DNA from: Patella vulgata
Lineage: Eukaryota > Mollusca > Gastropoda > Patellidae
Direction of reading: 5' to 3'
Assembly (NCBI RefSeq): GCF_932274485.2
Contig: NC_065883.2
Coordinates: 12,336,222-12,400,221, forward strand
DNA: 64,000 nt
Made by a program: the position numbers and the translations under genes
In this document: one piece after another, positions 26,101 through 31,791 of the stretch
Numbering within the stretch: position 1 is the stretch's first letter
Layout of the letters: each line of letters opens with the position of its first letter
Notes under the pieces: model-generated
What the model was told of the DNA's origin: nothing
Databases searched by the model: none
Seen by the model: the letters and a program-made list of their open reading frames with translations, nothing else

Positions 26101-26276
26101 CTTTCCACACAACACCACTATTCATCTAATGAATTCTCGAAAACAATTTTTATATATTAGCAAAGAGTAATCATTATACTATCAAAATACATCATCAGCG
26201 ATTAAGATTTACTTACCGTTCTAAGAAAAGATACACCATCTTGTTCTGACCCTCCGCCCTCGGCAGGGTCCGCCAT
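1182..26276 (-). CDS. RyR: Ryanodine receptor, N-terminal exons 1-3 (gene continues past left edge)
   Basis: RyR is the very large tetrameric Ca2+-release channel of the endoplasmic/sarcoplasmic reticulum. Only its cytosolic N-terminus is here. Three minus-strand exons, 26276-26217, 5365-5240 and 1283-1182, join in phase 0 (20+42+34 = 96 residues). Family signatures are FLRTDD at the exon 1/2 junction, [10 protein letters not shown] followed by CFLE in exon 2, and VPPD plus [16 protein letters not shown] in exon 3. These are the start of the N-terminal beta-trefoil (Ins145_P3_rec) found in all RyRs. All donors read GTAAGT or GTAAAC and all acceptors end in AG. Intron 1 is about 20.9 kb and intron 2 about 4.0 kb. 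Exon 4 (expected to encode the GHRTLLYGHA-type segment) was not seen in 1-1181, so it should lie off the window. Residues 54-61 (SSSKDAST) form a small insertion relative to vertebrate RyR. Identity is very secure and the protein is partial only because of the window edge. Confidence 0.95.
1552..1685 (-). mobile_element. SINE-B fragment
   Basis: Carries the 3'-half signature GACTGGGCTAATGAAGATGG and a degenerate middle. Both ends are missing. Confidence 0.6.
1971..2670. mobile_element. TIR element with subterminal repeats (MITE-like)
   Basis: A perfect 12-bp inverted repeat ATTTACCCAATA (1971-1982 and 2659-2670) bounds 700 bp. Several short CCAAATACTA/TAGTATTTGG motifs sit near both ends in opposite orientation. 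No coding frame; superfamily not assigned. Confidence 0.6.
2711..3144. repeat. 217-bp tandem duplication
   Basis: Two direct copies of 217 bp (2711-2927 and 2928-3144), equal in length and differing at only a few positions, so recent. No coding content. Confidence 0.9.
3531..3900. mobile_element. TTAA MITE family 1 copy
   Basis: Begins TTAACCATACATTATGCAAG and shares the internal order of the full copy at 12360-12763 (TAATTAGACAT, then GACTTTG, then TTTTCAGC). The far terminus is missing. Confidence 0.7.
4496..5009. mobile_element. TTAA MITE family 2, full copy
   Basis: 514 bp with 21-bp terminal inverted repeats (19/21 match: TTAAAGGAGCTAATTCTCTAA against TTAAAGTAGCTAAGTCTCTAA, each quoted from one end). 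TTAA at both ends. No transposase frame. A near-identical copy lies at 24082-24594. Confidence 0.8.
5240..5365 (-). CDS. RyR: RyR exon 2 (residues 21-62)
   Basis: A 126-bp phase 0-0 exon. It begins DDMVCLSC and contains [20 protein letters not shown], a near-invariant RyR block. The acceptor is CAG at 5368-5366 and the donor GTAAAC at 5239-5234. An AT-rich low-complexity block (5370-5640) lies on its 5' (intron 1) side. Confidence 0.95.
5370..5640. repeat. AT-rich low-complexity block
   Basis: Degenerate repeats of TATACAATATACATCATAG type, directly beside RyR exon 2. No gene. Confidence 0.8.
5641..7190. other. RyR intron 1 spacer
   Basis: AT-rich intron. A copy of a T/G-rich repeat also seen near 12,770-12,900 (TGCTGTCCA.GGTTTGT...GTCCTCCT) lies at 6,165-6,300. 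Two similar GATAATTTCATAGC blocks occur at about 6,990 and 7,140. No exon recognised. Confidence 0.5.
7195..7806 (-). mobile_element. Two SINE-B copies in tandem
   Basis: A degenerate copy (7195-7400) is followed by a full one (7441-7806) that starts (plus strand) GAAATGAAATAAAATGGGGT and ends at the tRNA-like head CCACTTAGCCACTGTGACCC. Confidence 0.75.
7810..7920 (-). mobile_element. SINE-A 3' fragment
   Basis: GAGA tail, GGGTTTATTAACATCCACTC and the ACATATGGATCAATTTTAT block only; the head is absent. Confidence 0.65.
7940..8170. repeat. GTGCCTGACATT hairpin repeat
   Basis: Several inverted copies of AATGTCAGGCACTA and TAGTGCCTGACATT. The same family recurs at 25,580-25,770. Confidence 0.55.
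8190..9045. other. RyR intron 1 spacer
   Basis: AT-rich. A 75-codon plus-strand open frame (8407-8634) has no recognisable domain and no splice or promoter support. Confidence 0.4.
9050..9505 (-). mobile_element. Split, degenerate SINE-A
   Basis: The 3' tail (9050-9112) and the core/head (9311-9505) are separated by about 200 bp of unrelated sequence. Confidence 0.55.
9775..10285 (+). mobile_element. SINE-B: 3' fragment plus full copy
   Basis: A 3' fragment (9775-9897) is followed by a full copy (9898-10285). The latter has box A TGGCTAAGTGGGTAAG, box B GGTGTTCGATCCC, body GGACGAAAAACCGAGGTCCC, GGCATATGCCCATC and an (ATTTC)n tail. A tRNA-derived head is inferred from the boxes. It is not a real tRNA gene: no acceptor stem closes. 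Confidence 0.85.
10286..10556 (+). mobile_element. SINE-A, near full length
   Basis: Starts GGGGGGTTGGATGGCCGAAT, box B-like GGTTTTAATCCCC, core GGTTTCCTCCCACTGCTAAA, 3' end GTGGATGTTAAACCCCATTT. It follows the SINE-B tail without a gap. Confidence 0.85.
11265..11478 (+). mobile_element. SINE-A and SINE-B 3' fragments in tandem
   Basis: A SINE-A core fragment (11265-11380) runs into a SINE-B 3' end (11383-11478, TTAGCCCGGGTTGTGC and ATTTCATTTCATG). Confidence 0.6.
11550..11582. repeat. (TG)n microsatellite
   Basis: A perfect TG run of about 30 bp. Confidence 0.95.
11608..11935 (+). mobile_element. SINE-A, partly duplicated
   Basis: A head fragment (11608-11670) is followed by a longer copy (about 11710-11935) ending GTGGACATTAAACCCCC. 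Confidence 0.65.
12360..12763. mobile_element. TTAA MITE family 1, full copy
   Basis: 404 bp from TTAAAGATACATTATGGGAG to GCATAATGTATGTTTAA. The terminal inverted repeat is about 16 bp, with TTAA at both ends. Non-coding. It serves as the reference for at least nine further copies. Confidence 0.8.
12965..13205. mobile_element. Foldback (hairpin) element interrupted by SINE-A head
   Basis: The arm GAGAATCTCCTACGAGTC..GATATC (12974-12999) and the rest from AACACAAGTCGATAAAG (13130) are the same hairpin as at 23561-23710. Between them is a 3'-truncated SINE-A (13004-13133, plus). Confidence 0.7.
13493..13561 (-). CDS. Candidate alternative first exon inside RyR intron 1
   Basis: A 69-bp open segment starting with ATG at 13561 encodes [20 protein letters not shown] then IRC (23 residues). 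It ends in phase 0 at a strong GTAAGT donor (13492-13487), the phase and strand needed to splice to RyR exon 2, giving ...[12 protein letters not shown]. The peptide is acidic and non-repetitive, and no SINE or TIR element covers it. It could instead be the first exon of an unrelated nested gene. No partner exon other than RyR exon 2 was found between here and 5.4 kb. Seen: ATG, open frame, donor. Inferred: use as an alternative RyR N-terminus. Confidence 0.45.
13562..15220. other. RyR intron 1, no repeat recognised
   Basis: AT-rich sequence with no SINE or TIR ends that I can see. It lies just upstream (minus strand) of the candidate alternative first exon and would hold its promoter if that exon is real. 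Confidence 0.35.
15240..15335. repeat. 45-bp direct duplication
   Basis: AATTATTCATGTTTAAAAAG followed by TC.AGAATGAGCTGAA occurs twice in tandem. Confidence 0.85.
15781..16105 (-). mobile_element. SINE-A inserted in SINE-B
   Basis: Full minus-strand copy starting with a 48-bp GA tract. Flanked by GTTACAGGTT at 15771-15780 and 16106-16115 (10-bp target duplication). Confidence 0.85.
16190..16378 (-). mobile_element. 5'-truncated SINE-B inserted in SINE-B
   Basis: 189 bp flanked by a perfect 14-bp duplication GAGAACCACACAAG (16176-16189 and 16379-16392). Confidence 0.9.
16869..17160 (+). mobile_element. SINE-A full copy
   Basis: GGGCGTTGGATGACCGAATG head, core TCTCCGGTTTCCTCCCTCTG, end TTAAACCCCATCTCTCTCTC. 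Confidence 0.85.
17270..17312. repeat. (CT)n microsatellite
   Basis: Pure pyrimidine TC/CT run. Confidence 0.9.
17596..17806. mobile_element. TTAA MITE family 1, partial
   Basis: Starts TTAAAGATACTTTATGGGAG and continues through CTCGGTCATCATTACTAA. The far half is missing and a short SINE-A head remnant (CCATCCAACCCCCC) follows. Confidence 0.65.
17830..18590. other. RyR intron 1 spacer
   Basis: Somewhat richer in G+C. Short open frames on both strands without recognisable domains. No exon or repeat end identified. Confidence 0.35.
18592..18855. mobile_element. MITE family 1 terminus and LINE-like 3' tail
   Basis: A TTAAAGACACACTACATG terminus is followed by a T-rich stretch ending GATACAATAAAATCTTATCT and TCTTA repeats, the same tail type as at 30283-30421 and 20065-20152. 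This suggests a retroposed LINE 3' end. Confidence 0.45.
19850..20152. repeat. TTTTTATGTATTTTTCATCC minisatellite and (CTAT)n
   Basis: Degenerate 20-25-bp tandem units (19860-20045), then GCTGCCCGAAAAGGGTG and a TAATAAAATC-(TATC)n tail (20120-20152). Confidence 0.75.
20157..20425 (-). mobile_element. SINE-B, diverged
   Basis: Plus-strand start GAAATGAAATGGGATACAAC, then GAAGATAGACATACACCATG and CAAGGGTTCCTTTACATGC. Confidence 0.65.
20702..20838. repeat. Inverted repeat with two CACGTG boxes
   Basis: CCACGTGACCTCATTG (20702-20717) and its reverse complement with one mismatch (20823-20838) face each other. Confidence 0.6.
21463..21601. mobile_element. TTAA MITE family 1 internal fragment
   Basis: Shares TTATCGTACCGACTTTAGTA and TTTTCAGC blocks with the full copies. 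Confidence 0.6.
21808..22130. mobile_element. TTAA MITE family 2, internally deleted
   Basis: Termini TTAAAGGAGCTAAATCTC and CCTCCTTTAA with TTAA at both ends. About 190 bp shorter than the full copies. Confidence 0.75.
22330..22640 (-). mobile_element. SINE-A with internal duplications
   Basis: The blocks ACAAACTGGGTCATTTCGGG and ACCAGGGAATTGAAACCACG each occur in two partial copies. Confidence 0.65.
22645..23187. mobile_element. TTAA MITE family 1, expanded copy
   Basis: Left block with CTTTATTTAGGCTTC and AATTATTAATTAGACC, right block ending AACTAATGTATCTTTAA. The middle (22,800-23,050) is unrelated. Confidence 0.5.
23561..24024. mobile_element. Composite foldback plus TIR element
   Basis: A hairpin (23561-23710) with arms of about 66 bp that are nearly perfect reverse complements (loop GGCTCTGC) abuts a 314-bp element with 12-bp inverted ends TTTATCACCCAA (23711-23722) and TTGGGTGATAAA (24013-24024). 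The same pair, inverted, lies at 62888-63175. Confidence 0.75.
24082..24594. mobile_element. TTAA MITE family 2, near full copy
   Basis: Nearly identical to 4496-5009 along its length. The right TTAA has decayed to TTCAA. Confidence 0.8.
24908..25068. repeat. 23-bp tandem repeat, seven units
   Basis: Unit GTTAATTTATATTCAATAAG plus TCT, seven units with few mismatches. Confidence 0.95.
25235..25500. repeat. G-rich minisatellite
   Basis: Degenerate units around GGGTTTGAGGGTGGGGTTCA. Almost no C on the plus strand (strong G/C skew), so G-quadruplex potential. Confidence 0.8.
25580..25770. repeat. GTGCCTGACATT-type hairpin repeat
   Basis: Same family as 7940-8170: inverted AATGTCTGGCACTA and TAGTACCAGACATT, then a second pair. 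Confidence 0.55.
26217..26276 (-). CDS. RyR: RyR exon 1 (residues 1-20)
   Basis: Encodes [20 protein letters not shown] and ends in phase 0 at a GTAAGT donor (26216-26211). The start has a strong Kozak context (A at -3, G at +4) and lies inside the sequence AAGATGGCGGAC, a YY1-like motif. FLRT continuing into DD in exon 2 matches the invariant start of RyR proteins. Confidence 0.95.
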
Positions 26277-27470
26277 CTTGCCGATTTAGCAGTAGAGAAA
26301 AGGTAGCCCTAGTCTCTATAGGCCTAACAATATTTCCAGTTCATTCAGCGTATGGTGAAAGAATCGTCGAAAAATCAACGGAATTCCCTAATCCATATAT
26401 TGACTAAACATTTCACTAGTTACAGTGCTGGAATATCGTCGTTATCGAAAGAATCTTCGTGTTTTATTCTTAGACAATCACAAGCCGAACAGCCGCCCGA
26501 CCTTCGTTATATAGTAGAGATGGAGCTATTAGTCTCATACGGTAAATCGATACCCCTATAGCACTGATGCAAATGCCGGTGCTCCCAGCTTACTCACTGG
26601 TAACATGCAATACCTATCCTACACCGTGTGCCAAAAATAAACCATAAGGTAGGGCTATCTGAGTATCCTTGGATTACCATTCCTCACAGACAACGCGATG
26701 CTGGGTGTAGAATTGGTCACGTGACGAGCACGTGTAAGCCGATATAGCGCTACTTTTACTTTATCGACTGTCAAACAACGAGCTTATCTTTGTTTCTCCT
26801 TGACACGAGGGATTATAAGATTATTTACTAGTATGATAAATAAACCCCGAGCAATAATGAGCAATAATGATATTACTGTCAGCGAAGCAGTAGCGTAGTT
26901 AAAGGGGTTGGGGAAGGGGTGTAAGGGCTCCAAGTCTGAATACCGCATTAAAAAATAAATTGTTAATATTGCCCAAGATACCAAGATGCTTGACAGTCCT
27001 GGCACCATTTTAGTTTTTCAGCACAAATCTTATTACTGCTCACACGATAAACTCAAGGAGCGATACACACACTCTGCCAGTGAAATAAATAGGCCTTTGG
27101 AAAATGGAAAAGGAGAATCGGTTGCTGAGTTTTGTCGGGTGGTCGGTGAATGACACGAAAAGTAGAATGTAGGGGGGTGGGGTTGGGGGGTGTTGTCCGT
27201 GTTGGCGACAGCCTTATTGAGAAAACAAATAATGAAAACCCCCGACGAACTGAAAACACATCCAAACCACCAAATTTATGCAACACTGATTATGATAGAT
27301 TATACACGCAATTATAAATATATACCCTTTCATAGCTTATTGATCCGTGGGTCAATTCAAAACAGGCAGTAAAGTTATGCGCAAGCTGTTGCAACTTTTG
27401 GTCGTCGGGGGAAATATCCAATAGAATGTTAATTATGTCACCGTTTATATACTTCTAAACATAACATATT
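26277..27470. other. RyR upstream region
   Basis: Holds the presumed RyR 5' UTR and promoter (minus strand), including the twin E-boxes near 26,720. Short open frames here have no recognisable domain. A start site and TATA box could not be assigned. Confidence 0.4.
26700..26740. promoter_or_regulatory. Twin E-boxes upstream of RyR
   Basis: GTCACGTGAC (26716-26725), a perfect 10-bp palindrome identical to the CLEAR/USF-type E-box, is followed 2 bp later by GCACGTGT. The pair lies about 440 bp upstream of the RyR start codon. Binding by TFEB/USF/ARNT-type bHLH factors is inferred from the motif only. Confidence 0.4.
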
Positions 27471-27690
27471 GGGGTGGGGGGGTAGCAGGCCCGTAACTGG
27501 GGGGGGGGGGGGCGCAGGGGTTGAAAGCCACCCCCACCCCCCAGGAAAAAGTTTCGCCCCCCCTGTGAAAAAATTGTCGACCATAAAAAAATAGATATAC
27601 ATTCAGCACACTCGAACCCCCACCCCCACCCCCGTTGCTCTGAGCTAGTTACGGCCTTGGAGGTTAGGGGTTTGTTACTGGGGAGGGAGG
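27471..27690. repeat. Poly-G/poly-C cluster, possible small TIR element
   Basis: G runs up to 15 and several C runs. GGCCCGTAACTGGGG (about 27489) and its inverted relative AGCTAGTTACGGCC (about 27642) may be termini. Confidence 0.5.
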
Positions 27691-27971
27691 GGGGGGGCGG
27701 AGGTTGTCAACAAAAACTCATTAACTTCAAGCGAATTTAGAAGCCATCCACCATTTTTTTCTAGACTATGGTTTACCAGAAGTCTAAAACTGGTTCACTG
27801 TCGAGTAATTTCAGATTCCATGACAATATTTGTAAATCGCCTTTTGTGACAAGGCGGCTCTTATTTGGCTCAGTCCACCCACCCTGAAACACACCAATTC
27901 TGCCCCCCCCCCCTCTTATATTTATCATGAAGCAATATCTAAAGATGTGAGATTTATAATGGGGTAGAGTT

Positions 27972-28470
27972 ACGGTGGGGCACTGGCTCACTAATCAGAA
28001 GGTCCGGGAATCGATCCGTGTGTTGGCCGAGAAAGTTTCCCGGGATTTTCAAGCGCGGCTTCCCCCTTGTGAGTGGTGCAGAAAGCGTCTAGTCGTTCAA
28101 ATGGGACGAAAAATCGTACTCCCAGATACACGTTGGCGAGTACGTAAAATAGAGAGGGAGAAATGGGGTTTAAAGTAAACTCATCACAAACTAGGTCATT
28201 TCGGGACTAACATATGGTTCAGTTTTATTTCAATATTTCATTAGCGCCTTGGGGTCTTTAGAAGTGAGAGGAAACCAGAGAACCCGGAGAAAACTCACGA
28301 GGTTGGACAGGCGACCCTACTCCTTGTTACGCACAACCACTCAATGACAGACCCTGTGATACAACGCACACGCGCTAACCGTTCGGCCGCCCAACCCCCC
28401 GCACGTAAAATAAACCATAGCAACTGGAATTTAATTGCTGTCGGCGGGATAAAATTTCCGTCATATGCGG
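27972..28470 (+). mobile_element. SINE-B split by SINE-A
   Basis: SINE-B head and middle (27972-28151) and a 3' remnant (28413-28470, GCAACTGGAATTTAATTG) are separated by a minus-strand SINE-A. Confidence 0.8.
28152..28402 (-). mobile_element. SINE-A inserted in SINE-B
   Basis: Flanked by a perfect 10-bp duplication ACGTAAAATA (28142-28151 and 28403-28412). Contains GTCATTTCGGGACTAACATA and GAAACCAGAGAACCCGGAG. Confidence 0.85.
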
Positions 28471-28477
28471 ATTCATT

Positions 28478-28748
28478 CATTTATTCTCTGCACTGACCGA
28501 GAATGTTCATTGGGGTTTTCCGGCGTCCCCCCCCGACCCCCTTAGTCGTTAGGATGGGACGAAAAAGCGTGTATAAATGTACTTGCACGTAAAAGAACCC
28601 GTAGCAGTTGGAATTCTAAATAAGAGTAGGCCTAGCGCCACTGTCCGGGAAACATTTCCCTCTTAGCACACTGTTTAGCGTAGGTCCGTCTTCAATGGCC
28701 CAGTTGCTGCAGAAAAGTAGGATGTTAAACCCCATTTCATTTCATTTT
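28478..28748 (+). mobile_element. SINE-B, head truncated
   Basis: GCACTGACCGAGAATGTTCA start and end GATGTTAAACCCCATTTCAT. Confidence 0.7.
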
Positions 28749-28810
28749 TATCCATTCACTAGTTACAATGACAAATAATATCACAATAAAACACACAAAT
28801 ATGAATATGT

Positions 28811-28816
28811 TTTATT
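28811..28816 (-). terminator. Poly(A) signal for the GGM-repeat gene
   Basis: AATAAA on the minus strand, 140 bases after the stop codon of the GGM-repeat gene. It is the first canonical signal downstream. Confidence 0.55.
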
Positions 28817-28955
28817 GATTTACATAAATATACATGTACAGTCTGTTAAAATGTTGTTAGTTCTCTACAGGTACTTTAGAATATGTTATAGGCCTAGATA
28901 TTTGCGAACGGGCCTGAACAAAACGATTTATTCTTCTGACAACATTAATGTGATT

Positions 28956-29272
28956 TTAATTCATCAGAGACATTAAAAGAAAGGGATTACTCATCATACC
29001 ACCCATGCCACCACCCATGCCACCCCCCATGCCAGTAAGAAATGGTATCATCATTGGGTTAATGTCACCACCGCCGAGTAGAGCCATGGCGCCCATACCG
29101 CCCATACCTCCCATACCTCCCATACGGCTCATACCACCCATACCACCCATGCTACCCAAACCTCCTCCCATACCCCCCATACCACCCATGCCGCCCATGC
29201 CGCCCATTCCGCCTAGTCCTTGTAAAAGACCTCCAATTCCAGCTCCCGGCAAGAATCCTCCCATTCCTGGCA
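28956..29272 (-). CDS. GGM-repeat protein, exon 2
   Basis: Encodes the whole mature region and ends in TAA at 28958-28956. The ATGGG-rich DNA is itself a degenerate short tandem repeat, so length variation between alleles is likely. Confidence 0.8.
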
Positions 29273-29717
29273 CTGAAAATAAAATTTTCACTGGAGTTAA
29301 AGTATGAAACAAACAAATTACCTGGCCCAATACAACACCAAGCCCTACCCCATATATATACATCACTGCGCTCGACCACGGATCCACGTCTTCATTAGCC
29401 CAGTCAGAGCAGAACAGAAGGACGTTATAGATTTCTAGAGATGTTTTTTTTCTTTGTCAGTTTGACTATTTTTCGACCCAAGCCTTTCAGCGTTTTCTTG
29501 TCTTTTTACATGAACATGCTTGAAAAAAAGAGTTATCTCGGAATGAATAGCGGCACGCCAAAAATTATAAAGGTAATCCATAATTTCATTTTTTATGAGA
29601 ACATGAAATTGTATCGGACGTCTTGTGTTCTACTGTCCAGAAAAAAAGCAATTGGTTTTTTTTTTTTCAGTTAAATGCAGTAGACCAAAGTTGCCAGCTC
29701 CACGAGTGTCACTCCGT

Positions 29718-29761
<44 letters not shown>

Positions 29762-30100
29762 AACGTCCACTCGACACAAACTAGGTCATTTCGGGACTAA
29801 CATTTCAATAATTTGCTTGCGCGTAGGGGTCTTCAGCAGTGGGAGGAAACCGGAGGACCCGGAGAAAACCGACGAGTTTGGACAGGCGACCCTACTCCTT
29901 GTCACGTACAGCCGGGGATTCGAAACCACGCCAGTTGACTCAATGACAGGCTTTATGATACAGCGCGCACGTGCTAACCCACTCCGTTAGGGTTTTACTC
30001 ATAAAATATAAGTCCTAAGAAGACGCATATACTTACTTTGCTGAGCTTGAGCAGTGGCAAGAACAATGGCTGCAAAAACAGCTACGATAAATCCGTTCAT
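28956..30100 (-). CDS. Secreted Gly/Met-rich (GGM-repeat) protein, two coding exons
   Basis: Exon 1 (30100-30037) encodes MNGFIVAVFAAIVLATAQAQ plus Q, a typical signal peptide with likely cleavage after AQA. It ends one base into a codon at a GTAAGT donor. Exon 2 (29272-28956) begins at a TTTTATTTTCAG acceptor and supplies TG, making ATG at the junction. The total is 126 residues. The mature chain starts MPGMGGFLPGAGIGGLLQGL, then runs of GGM/GMGG repeats (about residues 41-80), a less repetitive ALLGGGDINPMMIPFLTG stretch, a second GGGM run and a SNPFLLMSLMN end. There are no cysteines in the mature part. Such Gly/Met-rich secreted proteins are common among lineage-specific molluscan extracellular and shell-matrix proteins, but I recognise no exact family. 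The proline-rich opposite-strand frame is a shadow. Confidence 0.8.
29388..29432 (+). mobile_element. SINE-B 3' fragment
   Basis: CGTCTTCATTAGCCCAGTC and GGACGTTATAG inside the GGM-gene intron. Confidence 0.6.
29721..29979 (-). mobile_element. SINE-A in GGM-gene intron
   Basis: Starts with a GA run of about 38 bp and is flanked by an 11-bp duplication CACTCCGTTAG (29710-29720 and 29980-29990). The element is oriented the same way as the gene. Confidence 0.85.
30037..30100 (-). CDS. GGM-repeat protein, exon 1 (signal peptide)
   Basis: Codes for the signal peptide, with a phase 1 donor. Twenty-four bases upstream of the ATG a pyrimidine tract ends in TTAG (30128-30125), suggesting that a further 5' UTR exon is spliced on from higher coordinates. 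Confidence 0.8.
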
Positions 30101-30125
30101 CTTGAATGTTTTGTTGGTATGATCC

Positions 30126-31195
30126 TAACAGAAAAAGAAAACGTCATGAATATTTAACAAAACATGCGAAAAAGCCAGAGAGCGTATTTCCGAATGGGTA
30201 TACATATTTGGCTTTTGATAAGAGAGCTAAATCAAATTTGGTGGCAACAACATGCAACTGAAACCCCTAGATATACATGCAGCATACTGTTTATATGAAT
30301 GTATTGTCTAGTCTATGTACTATGTATTATTAAATGTATATGACTATGTCTAAGTGTATATGTATGCATGCTGTCCATAATGGACGTTTTGATGCAATAA
30401 ACATCTTATCTTATCATATCTTTGCCCATGATTATGTTGTCCAGTTATTATTGATAATAATAATAATATGAGCTTTGAGAAAAAATATGAACAATTCAGT
30501 CGTGGAATGAAACTTATAATCTATAATCGAATATACCAAAATACTTACTAGGATGTACTGCTTAAATTTTTCAACCGAAAATATTAAATATTTTACTGTG
30601 TTTACTGGTTCTAGAAGCAAGAGATCTGTGCCTGTAACAAGAAAACTAACCATATTATATAGAGATGGAGGATTCTTTTTTTTTCTAAAACTTTCTTGTT
30701 TAGATTGACACATATCATCGGATAATTAATGAATTGTTATTCACAATGTCATAACAGATGTATGAAGAAAGTTAGTGATGGCAAAAAAAAAGCATCCCAA
30801 ACAAACCCCATCATAAACCATTTGATACTATTTCTAGGTTAATCGTACACATTTGTTTGTTTTCCTTTTTTATGAGTAAATGGTAGCCTGCTTTGACAAC
30901 TGGCGGTCAAAAGTTTGCGATATTATGCAGTTAAAATGATATTATTAGATCAATCTAAGTTAGGCTACTCAAAGTCAAAAACGGACAATCAGATGGGTGA
31001 GAGGGTGAGAGTTGTACATAAAAACAAAAATATAGAAAAAAAAGAGAGAGAGAAAAAAAAAATCAGGAGAAATTGGAATATCATGAATATGATTCCTATA
31101 GAGCAATATACAAGGAATGATACTAGAACAAATTTCTACGTCAATTTGTTGGATATCTATGTATTTACTATTTACACCATATATTTGTCAAGAAG
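30126..31195. other. Spacer between GGM-repeat gene and WDR81
   Basis: Would hold the GGM-gene 5' UTR exon and promoter. A LINE-like tail (30283-30421, GATGCAATAAACATCTTATC) is present. Otherwise AT-rich with no supported gene. Confidence 0.4.
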
Positions 31196-31199
31196 TAGG

Positions 31200-31345
31200 T
31201 TCGACGTTGGAATTCGGTCGACGGGCAGACCTCTTGGGGTTTACTCCGGGTCCGATTTCCTTCCACAGCAAGCGAATTATTGAAATAAATTTAAACTGTA
31301 TGTTCATCTCGAAATGACCTAATTTGTGTCGAGTGGTAGACGTTG
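31200..31345 (+). mobile_element. SINE-A 3' fragment upstream of WDR81
   Basis: GGGTTTACTCCGGGTCCGAT and GACCTAATTTGTGTCGAGTG. It ends 360 bp before the WDR81 start codon. Confidence 0.7.
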
Positions 31346-31704
31346 CCCTAGCCCAAGCCCCTCTCCCCTTCTCTCGCTCGTTCCCCCACTCTTTGGTATT
31401 AAAGATTATACGTCTCAATCGTTTCATTTGAAAAAAAAAAAAAAGATAGAAAATAAAACTTTATTTATTTATTTTCTTTTTTGGTTACAATGGACAACAA
31501 TTTCTAGCTTCGAGTTACCTCCCCTGTTCTCAACTCTTCAATTAGAACATGATAAATTATTTTTTCATAAATAAACACCCCCTTTTGTTTAGTTCTCAAC
31601 ATTATTCTGAGAGTTTTAAAGCGGAATACACCTTGATTGTGGTAGAAAGGATGTGAAAAGGAACATTTCTTCAGTTCCTGGATGTCAAGAAGTGTGCGAA
31701 GGCA

Positions 31705-31791
31705 ATGGAATCCGTGTCAGCGATCTCTGATCGACTGTCCATTCCAAAACATCACTGTCGCTGTTTGTCAAAAACAAGAATCGTCTGCATT
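31705..31791 (+). CDS. WDR81: WDR81 exon 1 (residues 1-29)
   Basis: Starts [18 protein letters not shown] and ends TRIVCI at a GTAAGTC donor, phase 0. A minimal upstream ORF (ATG TGA at 31651) precedes it. Joined to exon 2 it gives [15 protein letters not shown], matching the THVVAL.PARWLASL region of vertebrate WDR81. Confidence 0.85.

Noticed and set aside
29005-29307. Plus-strand proline-rich open frame (PPMPPIPP repeats)
   Set aside because: It is the antisense shadow of the GGM-repeat exon, which has a signal-peptide exon, matching phase and poly(A) signal.
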